A stretch of 64,000 nucleotides of DNA from Flavobacterium panacagri (GCF_030378165.1 NZ_CP119766.1:5704001-5768000), one strand, 5' to 3'; counted from the first letter of the stretch, positions 1-9,245 are shown. Program-made: numbers and translations. Notes: generated by a model not told the origin, from the sequence alone.

Positions 1-1724
1 TGCGTAAAATCTTCATCCACTTTATACAACTCCCATTTTTGTTTATCTGGATCAAACGCACCACGATTTGGATTCCAAGGAGCAAATGACAACGCCGATG
101 CCATCCAGCCATTATGATAAATTCCTCTGTTAACCCCCAATTCAAAATATTGTGTAGTGTGTTTTTCTTTGGCTTTAGCATCGTTAAATGTATAAGCAAA
201 ACTTACTCCTTCAATAGGTTTTTGGGTAATTCCGTTTATAGTTTCTGGAGGTGTAATTCCAATAATCTCATACAGTGTTGGCACAATATCTATGGTATGT
301 GTAAACTGGCTTCTTAAACTGCCTTTATCTTTAATTTTTGAAGGCCATGAAATAATCATCGGATTTCGTGTCCCTCCAAAATGACTTGCGACTTGTTTTG
401 TCCATTGGAAAGGCGCACACATAGCCCATGCCCATTCGGCCGTAAAATGGTTAAAATGTTTCGGTCCTCCCAATTCATCAATCGCTTTAATATTGTCCTG
501 CCATTTTTCTGAAATTCCATTAAAAAATAGATTTTCGTTTACAGATCCTTCAAGACCGCCTTCTGCACTTGCACCGTTATCCCCAGCTATGTAAATAATT
601 ATAGTATTATCTGCATCGGGCAGTTGTTTTACAGCCTCCACTACTCTTCCCATTTCGTAATCACAGTGAGAAGCATATCCCGCAAATACTTCCATCATTT
701 TAGCATACAATCTTTTCTGATCTGCATTAAGCGAATTCCAAGCTGGAAGACTTTCTGGTCTTGCAGTTAGTTTGGCATTGGCAGGAATAACGCCTAATTT
801 CTTTTGTCTTTCAAATGCTTGTTCTCTGTAGGCATCCCAGCCCATATCAAACTTTCCTGTGTATTTATCAATCCATTCCTGTGGTGCATGATGAGGAGAA
901 TGCGCTGCGCCGGGAGCTAAATACAAGAAATAAGGTTTGTCAGGCGCTATCGATTTTACTTTTCTAACCCAAGAAATAGCATGGTCTGCAAGATCAACTG
1001 TCATATGATAATTGGGATCTTTTGAAGCTGGAACTAAATTTCTGTTTTCATATAATACAGGATTCCAATGGTTCATGTCACCAGCATTAAATCCGTAAAA
1101 ATATTCAAACCCAAGTCCGTTTGCCCAACGGTCAAAAGGTCCGGCATCACTTGTTTCCCATGGAGGCGTATTATGATTTTTACCAATCCAGGCTGTCATA
1201 TAACCATTTTGTTTCAGCACTTCTCCAATCGTTCCACAGCTTCTTGGAAGCACGCAAGTGTAACCATCGTAGCCAGTTGCCGTTTCAGAAATAACACCAA
1301 AAGTAGCAGAATGATGATTTCTCCCCGTTATTAAAGCCGCACGAGTTGGACTGCAAAGCGCCGTTGTGTGAAATTTATTGTAACGGATTCCTTCTGCTGC
1401 CAATCGATCCATTGTTGGGGAAGGAACGCCTCCGCCAAAAGTACTGAACTGGCCAAATCCTGAATCGTCCAATAAAATTAGCACAACATTCGGAGCCCCT
1501 TTTGGCGCTTTTATTGGCTGCGGAAACTGTGGCGGATCTGAGTCTACATAAGTTCTTCCTATGTAACCCGGAAAATGAAAATCAGGTTGAGGCAGGACTT
1601 TTGGAGTTCCTAATTTACTGTTCTCTTGGCTCAATCCTGTCTGGAGGCAAAAAATGACAAACACGAACCAAACTCTGTTTTGTATAAAAACCAAAACAGC
1701 TTTAAAAGTGGTATTTCTTTTCAT
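1..1724 (-). CDS. Arylsulfatase, S1 family (3' end outside window)
   Basis: Formylglycine-dependent sulfatase that would hydrolyse sulfate esters in the periplasm. The minus strand is open from the ATG at 1722-1724 to the window edge, about 574 codons, so the C-terminus is missing. Visible features are an N-terminal hydrophobic export segment, a metal-site LLDDSGFG motif, and the sulfatase signature CSPTR with Cys124 as the residue to be converted to formylglycine, followed by TGRNHH. Further on come a GKNH segment and an AGDNG motif. The length and sequence fit the large arylsulfatase type. The substrate cannot be inferred. A perfect palindrome lies 69 bp upstream of the start and may be its operator. 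Confidence 0.92.
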   Translation of the reverse strand, partial: MKRNTTFKAVLVFIQNRVWFVFVIFCLQTGLSQENSKLGTPKVLPQPDFHFPGYIGRTYVDSDPPQFPQPIKAPKGAPNVVLILLDDSGFGQFSTFGGGVPSPTMDRLAAEGIRYNKFHTTALCSPTRAALITGRNHHSATFGVISETATGYDGYTCVLPRSCGTIGEVLKQNGYMTAWIGKNHNTPPWETSDAGPFDRWANGLGFEYFYGFNAGDMNHWNPVLYENRNLVPASKDPNYHMTVDLADHAISWVRKVKSIAPDKPYFLYLAPGAAHSPHHAPQEWIDKYTGKFDMGWDAYREQAFERQKKLGVIPANAKLTARPESLPAWNSLNADQKRLYAKMMEVFAGYASHCDYEMGRVVEAVKQLPDADNTIIIYIAGDNGASAEGGLEGSVNENLFFNGISEKWQDNIKAIDELGGPKHFNHFTAEWAWAMCAPFQWTKQVASHFGGTRNPMIISWPSKIKDKGSLRSQFTHTIDIVPTLYEIIGITPPETINGITQKPIEGVSFAYTFNDAKAKEKHTTQYFELGVNRGIYHNGWMASALSFAPWNPNRGAFDPDKQKWELYKVDEDFT

Positions 1725-1792
1725 AGTCTGTTGCTTTTATTTATATGGCAGACTAAATTACAACTTACTATAAATCAAAATCTTGTGAAGAT

Positions 1793-1814
1793 GTTTCATT
1801 TTACAAAATGAAAC
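1793..1814. promoter_or_regulatory. Palindromic operator candidate upstream of sulfatase
   Basis: Perfect inverted repeat with 10-bp arms GTTTCATTTT and AAAATGAAAC separated by AC. It sits in the spacer between the sulfatase and the divergent membrane protein gene at 1930. A nearly identical 22-bp site (20 of 22 positions) occurs at 7496-7517, upstream of the DUF2490 gene. The recurrence of one palindrome at two promoters suggests a transcription factor site. The regulator is not identified. Confidence 0.55.
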
Positions 1815-1929
1815 CAGTTTTTACTCCTAAAACAATGAAAATTATATAAACACAAATTATAATGATATAACAAAAAATATTATTTTAAAATTAACTTTGA
1901 AATAAAGTTATGATCTAAATAAGGATTTT

Positions 1930-2412
1930 ATGGATATTTATGTGATTATAGAACTACTTTTAATTTCAATTGGCGCGACATCTGCCATGACTTGGTTTAG
2001 TTATGCAATGTCAGGGAGCTTTAGAGAATTGTACAAAGAGCCAGTCCTTTTAAGCTTTGCTTTAGAAAGAACACATGTTAGTCATTCACAACGTTTTGAA
2101 GAAACATGGGGATGGCTGATGCATTATGTTATTGGATTCCTATTTGTAATGGGATACCACATTATATGGGTAGAGAATATTTTGCCTCTTACGCTGTTAA
2201 GTACTCTTATACTAGGTGTTACAAGCGGTGCAATTGGTATATTCAGCTGGATATTTATATTTAAAATAACCAGATATCGAGCCCCAATTGATTTTAATGG
2301 TTGTTATATTCAGCTGTTCTTTGCCCATATTTTTTTCGCTCTTGTAGTGGCTTCATTTAATTCTATATCAGAGATTCTTTCAATTGTTGTCAATAATCAT
2401 ATCATTTTTTAA
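1930..2412 (+). CDS. Hypothetical multi-pass membrane protein
   Basis: I do not recognise this 160-residue protein. It is strongly hydrophobic with about four predicted membrane segments: near the N-terminus, around residues 62-80, around 88-110, and around 125-150. The segment between the first two is polar and includes an ERTHVSHSQRFEE stretch. No catalytic motif is visible. It is divergent from the sulfatase and ends at a strong bidirectional terminator. The ATG is preceded by an A-rich stretch, as is usual for this genome. Confidence 0.7.
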   Translation: MDIYVIIELLLISIGATSAMTWFSYAMSGSFRELYKEPVLLSFALERTHVSHSQRFEETWGWLMHYVIGFLFVMGYHIIWVENILPLTLLSTLILGVTSGAIGIFSWIFIFKITRYRAPIDFNGCYIQLFFAHIFFALVVASFNSISEILSIVVNNHIIF

Positions 2413-2460
2413 GAGACAATAAAAGAAAAACACAAAATATTGATGTCCTTTCCAGACAAA

Positions 2461-2499
2461 AAAGAGGGCTGTTTCTTTTTGAAACAGCCCTCTTTTTTG
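2461..2499. terminator. Bidirectional intrinsic terminator
   Basis: A 15-bp stem AAAGAGGGCTGTTTC, a TTTTT loop, and its exact complement, followed by a T-run. A-runs on the other side make it usable on both strands. It serves the converging genes at 1930 and metQ. Confidence 0.9.
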
Positions 2500-2517
2500 T
2501 ATTCAATACTCTAAAAA

Positions 2518-3330
2518 TTACCAGCCTTTTACCGCTCCGCCTTTAAATTCTTGTTCAGCAGCTTTCTCTACTTCTGGAGATTGAAAAGCCTGTAAAAACT
2601 GTTTTACCTTTTCATCATTTTTATTGTCTTCACGACTTACAACCAAATTCACATAAGGAGATTCTTTATCTTCAACGAATAAAGCATCGCGAGAAGGAAC
2701 CAATCCCGCTGCAGAAGCAAAAGTATTATTGATAATTGCAATAGAAACATTTTCATCGTCCAAAGCTCTAGGCAATTGAGGCGCTTCTAATTCTAAAATT
2801 TTTAAATTCTTTGGATTACTAACAATGTCGGTTACTTTTGGAAGCAATCCAACACCCTCTTTCAATTTCAATAAACCATTCTTTTGTAAAAGCAATAAAG
2901 AACGTCCGCCGTTTGTTGGATCATTCGGAATAATGATGGTACTTTCGTTTTTCAGTTCAGAAAGATTTTTGATTTTTTTAGAATAGGCCGCAATTGGATA
3001 TACAAATGTTTTTCCGATAATAGCCAGTTTGTAACCACGCTGTTTAGATTGTTCATCCATATATGGTTTGTGCTGAAAAGCATTAGCATCAATATCTCCC
3101 TGACTCAAAGCTTCGTTTGGAATTACATAATCATTGAAAGAAACTAATTCTACTTCTAAACCAAATTTTTCTTTCGCTACTTTTTTTGCTGCTTCCGCTA
3201 CTTTTAATTCTGGACCAGAAGCCACTCCTACTTTTATAAAATGCGGATCATTGTTTTTACTTTTTCCACAGTTTGACAACACAAGAGCCAAAGCCAAAAC
3301 TCCAGCAGTTTTCCAAATATTTAATTTCAT
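2518..3330 (-). CDS. metQ: Methionine ABC transporter substrate-binding lipoprotein MetQ
   Basis: NlpA/MetQ-family lipoprotein that captures methionine for the MetNI importer. It has 270 residues, usual for the family. The signal peptide ends in a lipobox LVLSNC with Cys21, so it should be lipid-anchored on the periplasmic side. Family features include VGVASGPELKVAEAAKKVAK at the start of the mature domain, FQHKPYMDEQ, and IPNDPTNGGRSL. It is the last gene of metN-metI-metQ, 34 bp after metI, on the same strand. Specificity for D- or L-methionine cannot be read from the sequence. Confidence 0.93.
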   Translation of the reverse strand: MKLNIWKTAGVLALALVLSNCGKSKNNDPHFIKVGVASGPELKVAEAAKKVAKEKFGLEVELVSFNDYVIPNEALSQGDIDANAFQHKPYMDEQSKQRGYKLAIIGKTFVYPIAAYSKKIKNLSELKNESTIIIPNDPTNGGRSLLLLQKNGLLKLKEGVGLLPKVTDIVSNPKNLKILELEAPQLPRALDDENVSIAIINNTFASAAGLVPSRDALFVEDKESPYVNLVVSREDNKNDEKVKQFLQAFQSPEVEKAAEQEFKGGAVKGW

Positions 3331-3364
3331 AATTGTTATTTTTTAATTCTAAATTTTTAATTGA

Positions 3365-4018
3365 TTATCGGTGGTCAAATCGTTTTGACAATCGGTCTCC
3401 CACAAACTGAATCAGGAATACTAAAAGCACTAATAAAGCCAATACCGAGTTCATCGTCACGGCATCATAACCAATATATCCATATTGATATCCTACTTGT
3501 CCAAGTCCGCCCGCTCCAACTGCTCCACCCATTGCAGAATAACCTACAAGAGTAATTAAAGTAATCGATGCTGCATTGATTAACGAAGGCAGTGCTTCTG
3601 GCAATAATACTTTATATACAATTTGAAAAGGTGTTGCTCCTAAAGCTCTTGCTGCTTCTATTAATCCTGATGGAAGACCTAACAAACTATTTTCGACCAA
3701 ACGAGCAATAAATGGCGCTGCACCAATACTCAGCGGCACCAAAGCTGCGCTTACTCCAATTGAAGTTCCAACAATGGCACGCGTAAACGGAATCATCCAA
3801 ACAATTAAAATAATGAATGGAATTGAACGAAAAACATTTACCAAAACCGATAAAGTCCTATTTAAAAAAGGCTGTTCTAAAATTTGATTTTTACGAGTCA
3901 GAAACAATAAAATTCCTGTTGGAAGACCAATTAAAAAACCAAAAAAGCCCGATACAAAAGTCATTACAATGGTTTCCCATGTTCCTTTTAACAATAAATC
4001 TATAAGAGAATCAGACAT
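3365..4018 (-). CDS. metI: Methionine ABC transporter permease MetI
   Basis: Inner-membrane permease subunit of the methionine importer, 217 residues with about five membrane segments. The cytoplasmic coupling loop, residues about 125-150, reads [24 protein letters not shown] and has the conserved EAA-type pattern that docks on the ATPase. The start codon at 4016-4018 lies inside the end of metN, an 8-bp overlap, which points to translational coupling. Confidence 0.94.
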   Translation of the reverse strand: MSDSLIDLLLKGTWETIVMTFVSGFFGFLIGLPTGILLFLTRKNQILEQPFLNRTLSVLVNVFRSIPFIILIVWMIPFTRAIVGTSIGVSAALVPLSIGAAPFIARLVENSLLGLPSGLIEAARALGATPFQIVYKVLLPEALPSLINAASITLITLVGYSAMGGAVGAGGLGQVGYQYGYIGYDAVTMNSVLALLVLLVFLIQFVGDRLSKRFDHR

Positions 4019-5042
4019 AACCTAAAATTTCTGTTTTTATGTGTTTTGAATTAAAATATTGAATTGCCGCATCGTAATTTTCGCGTTTTCCTGATAATTC
4101 AATCAGCATTACACCAAAATTCACTTCGCCTGCCTGATCCATTTGTGCGCTTACGATTTTGAAATCGGTATCGAAAAGTCTTGAAACTTCTGAGATAACG
4201 GGTTCGTTAACCGATTTCCCAGTCATTTCCAGTTTCAATAACGGATTAAGGTTTCCGTTATCTTCTTTCTGTAATTTTTCCTGATAAACAGACGGAATTT
4301 CAATATGAAGAGAAGATGAAATGAATTCTCTAGTCAATTCATGTTTCGGATCTGCGAATATTTCGCCCACACTTCCCTGCTCAATTAATTTTCCATGACT
4401 GATAACGGCCACTTCATCACAAATTGATTTTACCACTTCCATTTGATGCGTAATCAATAAAACGGTAATATTAAGTCGTTTGTTAATGTCTTTCAGTAAA
4501 TTCAAAATCGATCTTGTGGTTGCAGGATCCAGCGCACTTGTCGCTTCATCGCACAAAAGCACTTTTGGATTATTGGCTAAAGTTCTGGCAATTGCAACAC
4601 GTTGTTTTTGTCCGCCAGAAAGACTTGCTGGATAGTCATTTGCTTTTTCTGCCAAACCAACCAATTGAAGCAATTCTAAAACTCTAGTTTTAATTTCGGA
4701 TTTTGAAGTTCCTGCCAATTCCAAAGGAAAAGCAACATTTTCGAAAACCGTTCTCGAAGAAAGCAGATTAAAATGCTGAAAAATCATTCCGATTTGTCTT
4801 CTTTCAATTGCCAATTCAGAATTTGATAATTGCATTAAAGCTTTTCCATCTACAATAATTTCGCCCGATGTAGGTCTTTCCAATAAATTCACACAGCGAA
4901 TTAAAGTACTTTTTCCAGCACCTGAAGTTCCAATTACACCAAAAATTTTTCCAGAAGGAACATGCAGCGAAACATCAGACAAAGCCGATACAATTCTATC
5001 TTTCTGATGAAAAGTTTTGGTTACATTTTTTAATTCAATCAT
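4011..5042 (-). CDS. metN: Methionine ABC transporter ATP-binding protein MetN
   Basis: Cytoplasmic ATPase of the methionine importer, 343 residues. The nucleotide-binding domain has Walker [10 protein letters not shown] (residues 38-46), signature LSGGQKQR, Walker [12 protein letters not shown], and an H-loop ITHQ. The C-terminal ~90 residues form the NIL (ACT-like) domain that in known MetN proteins binds methionine for feedback inhibition. It is first in the metNIQ operon. A terminator hairpin 20 bp upstream and a short Met/Cys-rich reading frame before it suggest transcription attenuation. Confidence 0.95.
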   Translation of the reverse strand: MIELKNVTKTFHQKDRIVSALSDVSLHVPSGKIFGVIGTSGAGKSTLIRCVNLLERPTSGEIIVDGKALMQLSNSELAIERRQIGMIFQHFNLLSSRTVFENVAFPLELAGTSKSEIKTRVLELLQLVGLAEKANDYPASLSGGQKQRVAIARTLANNPKVLLCDEATSALDPATTRSILNLLKDINKRLNITVLLITHQMEVVKSICDEVAVISHGKLIEQGSVGEIFADPKHELTREFISSSLHIEIPSVYQEKLQKEDNGNLNPLLKLEMTGKSVNEPVISEVSRLFDTDFKIVSAQMDQAGEVNFGVMLIELSGKRENYDAAIQYFNSKHIKTEILGYV

Positions 5043-5061
5043 TAATTAAGATTTAAAAACA

Positions 5062-5095
5062 AAAAAGCCTTTCAACTATTTATGAAAGGCTTTTT
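5062..5095 (-). terminator. Attenuator-like terminator in metN leader
   Basis: On the minus strand, stem AAAAAGCCTTTCA pairs with TGAAAGGCTTTTT (13 bp, 8-nt loop), followed by a T-rich tail ending about 20 nt before the metN ATG. It lies downstream of a short reading frame rich in Met and Cys codons, so it is best read as an attenuator. It could instead be a distant terminator for nagA, whose stop is about 255 nt upstream on this strand. Confidence 0.75.
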
Positions 5096-5113
5096 CAAAT
5101 AAATTATATCATT

Positions 5114-5209
5114 TTATATATAAGCCAGATCACTAAATTCCATAGCAATATTACAGCACATCATACTGCTGCTATAATAATTCTTCATATTCTGGTTGTT
5201 ATTTCTCAT
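5114..5209 (-). CDS. Putative metNIQ leader peptide (Met/Cys-rich)
   Basis: A 31-codon frame running from ATG at 5207-5209 to TAA at 5114-5116, with an alternative in-frame ATG at 5186-5188 (24 codons). Its middle reads SSSMMCC, two tandem Met codons followed by two tandem Cys codons, with a further Met downstream. The stop is about 20 nt before the attenuator hairpin. That arrangement fits ribosome-stalling control by charged Met or Cys tRNA. There is no homology evidence, and the call rests on composition and position only. Confidence 0.55.
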   Translation of the reverse strand: MRNNNQNMKNYYSSSMMCCNIAMEFSDLAYI

Positions 5210-5217
5210 TGGTGCTG

Positions 5218-5225
5218 CAAATTTA
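5218..5225 (-). promoter_or_regulatory. Promoter -7 element of metN leader
   Basis: The minus strand reads TAAATTTG, an exact match to the Bacteroidetes TAnnTTTG -7 consensus. It is 8 nt upstream of the first leader-peptide ATG, so the leader mRNA would be nearly leaderless. TTG-containing candidates for a -33 element lie upstream, but none is at ideal spacing. Confidence 0.5.
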
Positions 5226-5349
5226 AACAGTAATTTTCAATTTTAAAGCAAAAATCTTCAAAACTTTTATTTCCCTATCAAAATTATAGATTATTAAAAT
5301 AATTGATTATAAACAAATTGCTGTAGATTTTTCTTGATCTTAAGTTTAT

Positions 5350-6468
5350 TTAATAAAAGTTAAATGTTTCTATTTTACTTAAATCAGCATTGAACTGGAC
5401 AAAACAGGCAGGGAAACCAGCTTGAATTTTTCCGATTTTATCCTGCATACCAATTGCAGCAGCTACTCTTGTGGTTGCCATTTTTATAGCCTCATCTACA
5501 GAAACATTCAGATGATTGTAAGCATTCTGCACCGCTTCTGTCATAGATATGGTAGCTCCGGCAAGATTGCCTTCATCATTTCTATAAAAACCATTTTCTA
5601 AATGCGCATCAAAATTATCCCATTTAAAATTTTCAACCTTTCGACCTAAAAAAGTAGCATCGCTGATTAGAAAAAATTTATCTTGTTTTAATTTGTAGGC
5701 AATTTTTGCCGCAGCGTAATCACAATGTGCACCGTCTAGAATAACTGGCGCATAAACTGCTTCGTTTTCTAAAACAGCTCCAACCAGACCTGGTTCACGA
5801 TGCCCAAACTGTGTCATAGCATTAAACAAATGTGTTACCAAATTAATTCCTTTTGCAAAATAAGGTTGTGCTTCTTTATGAGTAATAGTAGTATGTCCAA
5901 TCGAAATGGTAATACCGCTTTCAATAAGCTTATTTAATTGTTCTTCCGTAAAACATTCTGGCGCAATTGTAATGACTTTGATGACATCTTTTCCTTTTTG
6001 GATAATCTCTTCCAATTCTTCATCAGTCGGTTTTCGCACTTGGTCAATACTGTGCGCACCACGTCGTAACGGATTTAAAAATGGTCCTTCTAAATGCATT
6101 CCAATTACTCCGTTATCATGTTTTTTCATGTAAGCTCGAACGGCTTCGATTCCTTCTAAAATGGTTTCTTTTGAAGAAGATATCAAACAAGGTAAAACAT
6201 GTGTTGTACCATATTTCAAACTGGCATCGTAAATGTCCTGAATGGTTTCTTCGTTTGGAGTCTGGCTGAAATAAAGTTTTTCTCCGCCATTAATCTGAAT
6301 ATCTATAAATCCTGCTGAAAGATGATTCCCGCCCAAATCAATTTTTTCAATATCGCTTGGAATTTCCTTTTGCACTGAAATAATTTTTCCGTTTTCTACA
6401 ATTACAACTCCGTTTTCAATTATTTCATCGCCTGTATGTACAACAGCATTTACAATTGCTTGCTTCAT
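5350..6468 (-). CDS. nagA: N-acetylglucosamine-6-phosphate deacetylase NagA
   Basis: Converts N-acetylglucosamine-6-phosphate to glucosamine-6-phosphate and acetate, linking chitin and murein sugar catabolism to central metabolism. It has 372 residues, usual for the family. Amidohydrolase features are HLEGPFLNP with the metal-binding Glu, GHT, HLFNAM, GHREPGLVGA, DGAHCD, and ISDAT carrying the catalytic Asp. The N- and C-terminal strands make the small beta domain typical of NagA. No nagB or transporter gene is adjacent, so it appears monocistronic. Confidence 0.94.
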   Translation of the reverse strand: MKQAIVNAVVHTGDEIIENGVVIVENGKIISVQKEIPSDIEKIDLGGNHLSAGFIDIQINGGEKLYFSQTPNEETIQDIYDASLKYGTTHVLPCLISSSKETILEGIEAVRAYMKKHDNGVIGMHLEGPFLNPLRRGAHSIDQVRKPTDEELEEIIQKGKDVIKVITIAPECFTEEQLNKLIESGITISIGHTTITHKEAQPYFAKGINLVTHLFNAMTQFGHREPGLVGAVLENEAVYAPVILDGAHCDYAAAKIAYKLKQDKFFLISDATFLGRKVENFKWDNFDAHLENGFYRNDEGNLAGATISMTEAVQNAYNHLNVSVDEAIKMATTRVAAAIGMQDKIGKIQAGFPACFVQFNADLSKIETFNFY

Positions 6469-6607
6469 GATTTTAATCTTTCTTTATAGGATGATTTATA
6501 TTTCCAAATTTAAGATGGAAGATTGAATTAATTTATGTTCAAAGCAAAATAATTACTTTTTACATAATCTTACCTTTTTGGTGTTTGAAAAAAAATCGAA
6601 AGAAAAA

Positions 6608-7411
6608 TTAATCTGCCCCGCCATCAACACTATCAAAGGTTTCGCGTTCTTTTGGTTTAACACTGTATTTAAGAGAAAACATTGGTCCATAATACACATC
6701 AAACTGAGTTCCGTTGGTACGTAATTGCATCTGCCCGATTACACCTGCAAGGAAATGAAGATTTGGTGTAATTCCTGCGCTGTAGTAAACCGACAATCTG
6801 AAAATATCGAAATGTTCATCGGCATAATCTTTCGAAGCAAATTTCAGCATCAGCTCTGTGTAATATCCAATATTGGGTGCTAAAAAAATAGGTTTCTCTT
6901 TGTTTTGTCTCAAAAAATGATTGACACCAAAACGAGCTCTTAATCTCGGTATGGTTTGATGATTTCCGTTTCGGTCATCAAAAAATTTGGTTTCAAAACG
7001 TACCTGTTCGAAAATAGATCCTTTGGGCATGTTTTGAGAAAGTGTTCCCATTATGATCAATCGGTTTTCTAAGGTTTTATAATTTCCTGCTTCTTCAACT
7101 GCATATTTCTGATTGTGTGCATATCCGAGCCATAATTTTAAATTTTTAAAACCCGAATACATCAGCCAAGGTCTAATTACTTTTCGCTGTGTGTATTCAA
7201 AAGGATTGTCGTTTGTGTAAGCTCCTTGTGTAACTAACTGCACATCGACCTGACCGCTGAGATGCCATTTTTCGATTAATGGAAAGGCTACATCTACTTC
7301 TTCAATAGAAGCTGGAATAAATCCCATGGAATACGGAGCATCCTGCGCTTTTAATATCTGCGTCATGAAAATGAAGCCAAAAAAAATCAAACTTCTTTTA
7401 AATAAATCCAT
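6608..7411 (-). CDS. DUF2490-type outer-membrane protein
   Basis: Predicted outer-membrane beta-barrel protein, 267 residues from the chosen start. An upstream in-frame start at 7441 adds ten residues before the signal peptide. The ATG at 7411 is preferred because it puts a basic N-region directly before the hydrophobic core that ends in LKAQDAP. The rest alternates aromatic and polar residues, for example RPWLMYSGFKNLKLWLGYA, NRLIIMGTL, and RLRARFGVNHFLR, as in the DUF2490 family. Function is unknown. It shares a palindromic operator candidate with the sulfatase. Confidence 0.75.
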   Translation of the reverse strand: MDLFKRSLIFFGFIFMTQILKAQDAPYSMGFIPASIEEVDVAFPLIEKWHLSGQVDVQLVTQGAYTNDNPFEYTQRKVIRPWLMYSGFKNLKLWLGYAHNQKYAVEEAGNYKTLENRLIIMGTLSQNMPKGSIFEQVRFETKFFDDRNGNHQTIPRLRARFGVNHFLRQNKEKPIFLAPNIGYYTELMLKFASKDYADEHFDIFRLSVYYSAGITPNLHFLAGVIGQMQLRTNGTQFDVYYGPMFSLKYSVKPKERETFDSVDGGAD

Positions 7412-7495
7412 AGTATTCAATATTAAATTATTGATTATCAAATAGAAATAAGAATCAAATTTAAAGAAAGAAGCAAATCACAAATGAAAAAAGCG

Positions 7496-7517
7496 GTTTC
7501 ATATTATAAAATGAAAC
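7496..7517. promoter_or_regulatory. Palindromic operator candidate upstream of DUF2490 gene
   Basis: Inverted repeat with arms GGTTTCAT and ATGAAACC around an AT-rich centre. It matches the site upstream of the sulfatase at 20 of 22 positions and lies about 85 bp before the gene's ATG. Confidence 0.5.
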
Positions 7518-7574
7518 CATCTTTAAATACGATTTCATAAAAAATGAAGATAAAATATGAGCTCATTTTTGCAA

Positions 7575-7731
7575 GCTTCGGAGAAGCGAAATATTTATAG
7601 AACAATTTAGTTCCATTGAAAAAAAGTTCTGGAGGAGTGAAATATATTATAATTCAAAAAAATGTCGCTCCGCTGGAGCTTTTGTATCAGCAATAAAAAC
7701 AATTTCTATAAATATTTCGCTTCTCCGAAGC
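7575..7731. repeat. Intergenic inverted repeat (CTATAAATATTT family)
   Basis: Two perfect 28-bp arms, 7575-7602 and 7704-7731, face each other around about 100 bp. Each arm pairs a small GC-rich palindrome (GCTTCGGAGAAGC) with the box GAAATATTTATAGAA. Shorter related pieces occur between them (GGAGTGAAATATATT, GCTCCGCTGGAGC). A related element sits at 46147-46251. This looks like a dispersed non-coding repeat of the REP/MITE kind. Confidence 0.75.
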
Positions 7732-7750
7732 TAATTATTTAAAATCAAAA

Positions 7751-7782
7751 AGACCATCCAAAACTTTCTTGGATGGCCTCTT
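7751..7782 (-). terminator. Terminator after TolC-HlyD-ABC operon
   Basis: On the minus strand, GGCCATCCA and TGGATGGTC form a stem followed by TTTTTGATTTT. It lies about 65 bp after the stop of the TolC-like gene. Confidence 0.75.
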
Positions 7783-7846
7783 TAAAAAAAAATAAACTCT
7801 GAAAATTAATAGTATGCAGACAGGTACGAACTGCATATTTTTATAA

Positions 7847-9244
7847 TTAATCTGGATTTGCCAATATTTTATACAATTCGGCATTCGAAATGTAAAACTG
7901 ATTTTCTAAACTAATCTGAGATAACTTAGCGCTTACCAAATTATTTTCTCTTGAATTGATTAAGAAAATAGAACTTTCTCCAAATGAGAATAGTTTTTCT
8001 TCTGAGTTTAACATCGTCATATAATCGGTTACCAAATTATCAATTACGATTTTTTGTCTTCGTAAAGAAGCAATTTCGGTCTGCTGTGCTTTGATTTTAT
8101 TTTTAAGTTCTAAACGCTGCTGACCAATATCAAACTGCAAATCCTGAATCTTCAATTTTGCCATTTTTAAGTTTCCTCTTTCTTTTCTTAAGAAAATTGG
8201 AAAGCTGAAATCGATATTGAATTTATAATCATCGGCATTAAATGTATTCCAATAATTCGGTTCAGAAATATAATTATAACCTACGTTTACTTTTGGCAAA
8301 AGCGAGTTGGCTTTCAACTGTCGGTTTACTTCCAAAATATCCATTTTGGTTTCCAAAGACTGTATTTTAGGATGTGAATCCAAAGATTCCACATCGACCA
8401 TCATGGCATCCGTTCTTAGCGTTTCTTCGATTGTCTGAATTAAATTCTGCTCTGGTTTTACCACATCGCCTAATTCAACTGGAACATTTTCGATCCATAA
8501 AAAATTAGACAATTTCAGTTTTGCTTTCGCTAATTTCAAATTTCCGTTCTCCACATTTAACTCTCTGTTTCTAACGGTAATTTTAGCTTCAACGCTGTCA
8601 ATTGCAGCACCATCACCTGCGTCAATAAGTTTTTTAACACCTTGAAAACGAGTGCTGGCAAAACCTAAATAATTTCTATACAATTCAGCTTCATTGTAAC
8701 TTCTTCTCCACTCAAAATACGCTTCGCTTGCCTGATACAAAACTTCGATAGCTCTTAGTTTTCGCTGTGCGTCACTTAATTTTATGTTCAGTTTTCCTTC
8801 TCTCACATCAGCCATACGCTGATTGATAAACATTCCCTGACCTAAGGCAACAGTAATTCCAAGCGAAGCTAAACCAGCTTCTGGCGTACGATTCTGCGGA
8901 TTGTAATACTGTCCGTCTGTATCATCAAAACCTGCTTTGATCTCTACTCCGTACCAAGTTGGAATTTTGAAACTGCTGTTTAGTAACGAATAATATTCTG
9001 TGCCTTTAAATTCTTTCTTATTGTAATCTACTTCAATTTTTGGATCAAATCCGCCTCGCGCAGCCATTAATTTAGCCTGCGCATTGGTCACTTCAAGATT
9101 GGCTTGTTTTACCAGCGGATGGTATTTTTTGACATATCCCAAAAACTCGCTGAAAGTAAGTTCTTCTTGATTAAAGTTCTGACTTTGAAGCGAAGAAAAA
9201 CTAAGCAACAATAAGAAAGAAAACATTTTTACAAGATTTCTCAT
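7847..9244 (-). CDS. TolC-family outer-membrane efflux protein
   Basis: Outer-membrane channel component, 465 residues from the ATG at 9244. That start is chosen because it begins a clear signal peptide (MRNLVKMFSFLLLLSFSSLQSQ) and sits one base after the stop of the adaptor gene, while the longer frame overlaps that gene. Long amphipathic helices (ELTFSEFLGYVKKYHPLVKQA, AQAKLMAARGGFDPKIE) match the TolC fold. It is the last gene of a three-gene export operon. Confidence 0.88.
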   Translation of the reverse strand: MRNLVKMFSFLLLLSFSSLQSQNFNQEELTFSEFLGYVKKYHPLVKQANLEVTNAQAKLMAARGGFDPKIEVDYNKKEFKGTEYYSLLNSSFKIPTWYGVEIKAGFDDTDGQYYNPQNRTPEAGLASLGITVALGQGMFINQRMADVREGKLNIKLSDAQRKLRAIEVLYQASEAYFEWRRSYNEAELYRNYLGFASTRFQGVKKLIDAGDGAAIDSVEAKITVRNRELNVENGNLKLAKAKLKLSNFLWIENVPVELGDVVKPEQNLIQTIEETLRTDAMMVDVESLDSHPKIQSLETKMDILEVNRQLKANSLLPKVNVGYNYISEPNYWNTFNADDYKFNIDFSFPIFLRKERGNLKMAKLKIQDLQFDIGQQRLELKNKIKAQQTEIASLRRQKIVIDNLVTDYMTMLNSEEKLFSFGESSIFLINSRENNLVSAKLSQISLENQFYISNAELYKILANPD

Positions 9245-9245
9245 T

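Noticed and set aside
5041..5225. SAM riboswitch before metN
   Set aside because: I could not find the conserved SAM-I or SAM-II core, and a Met/Cys-rich reading frame with a terminator explains the leader better.
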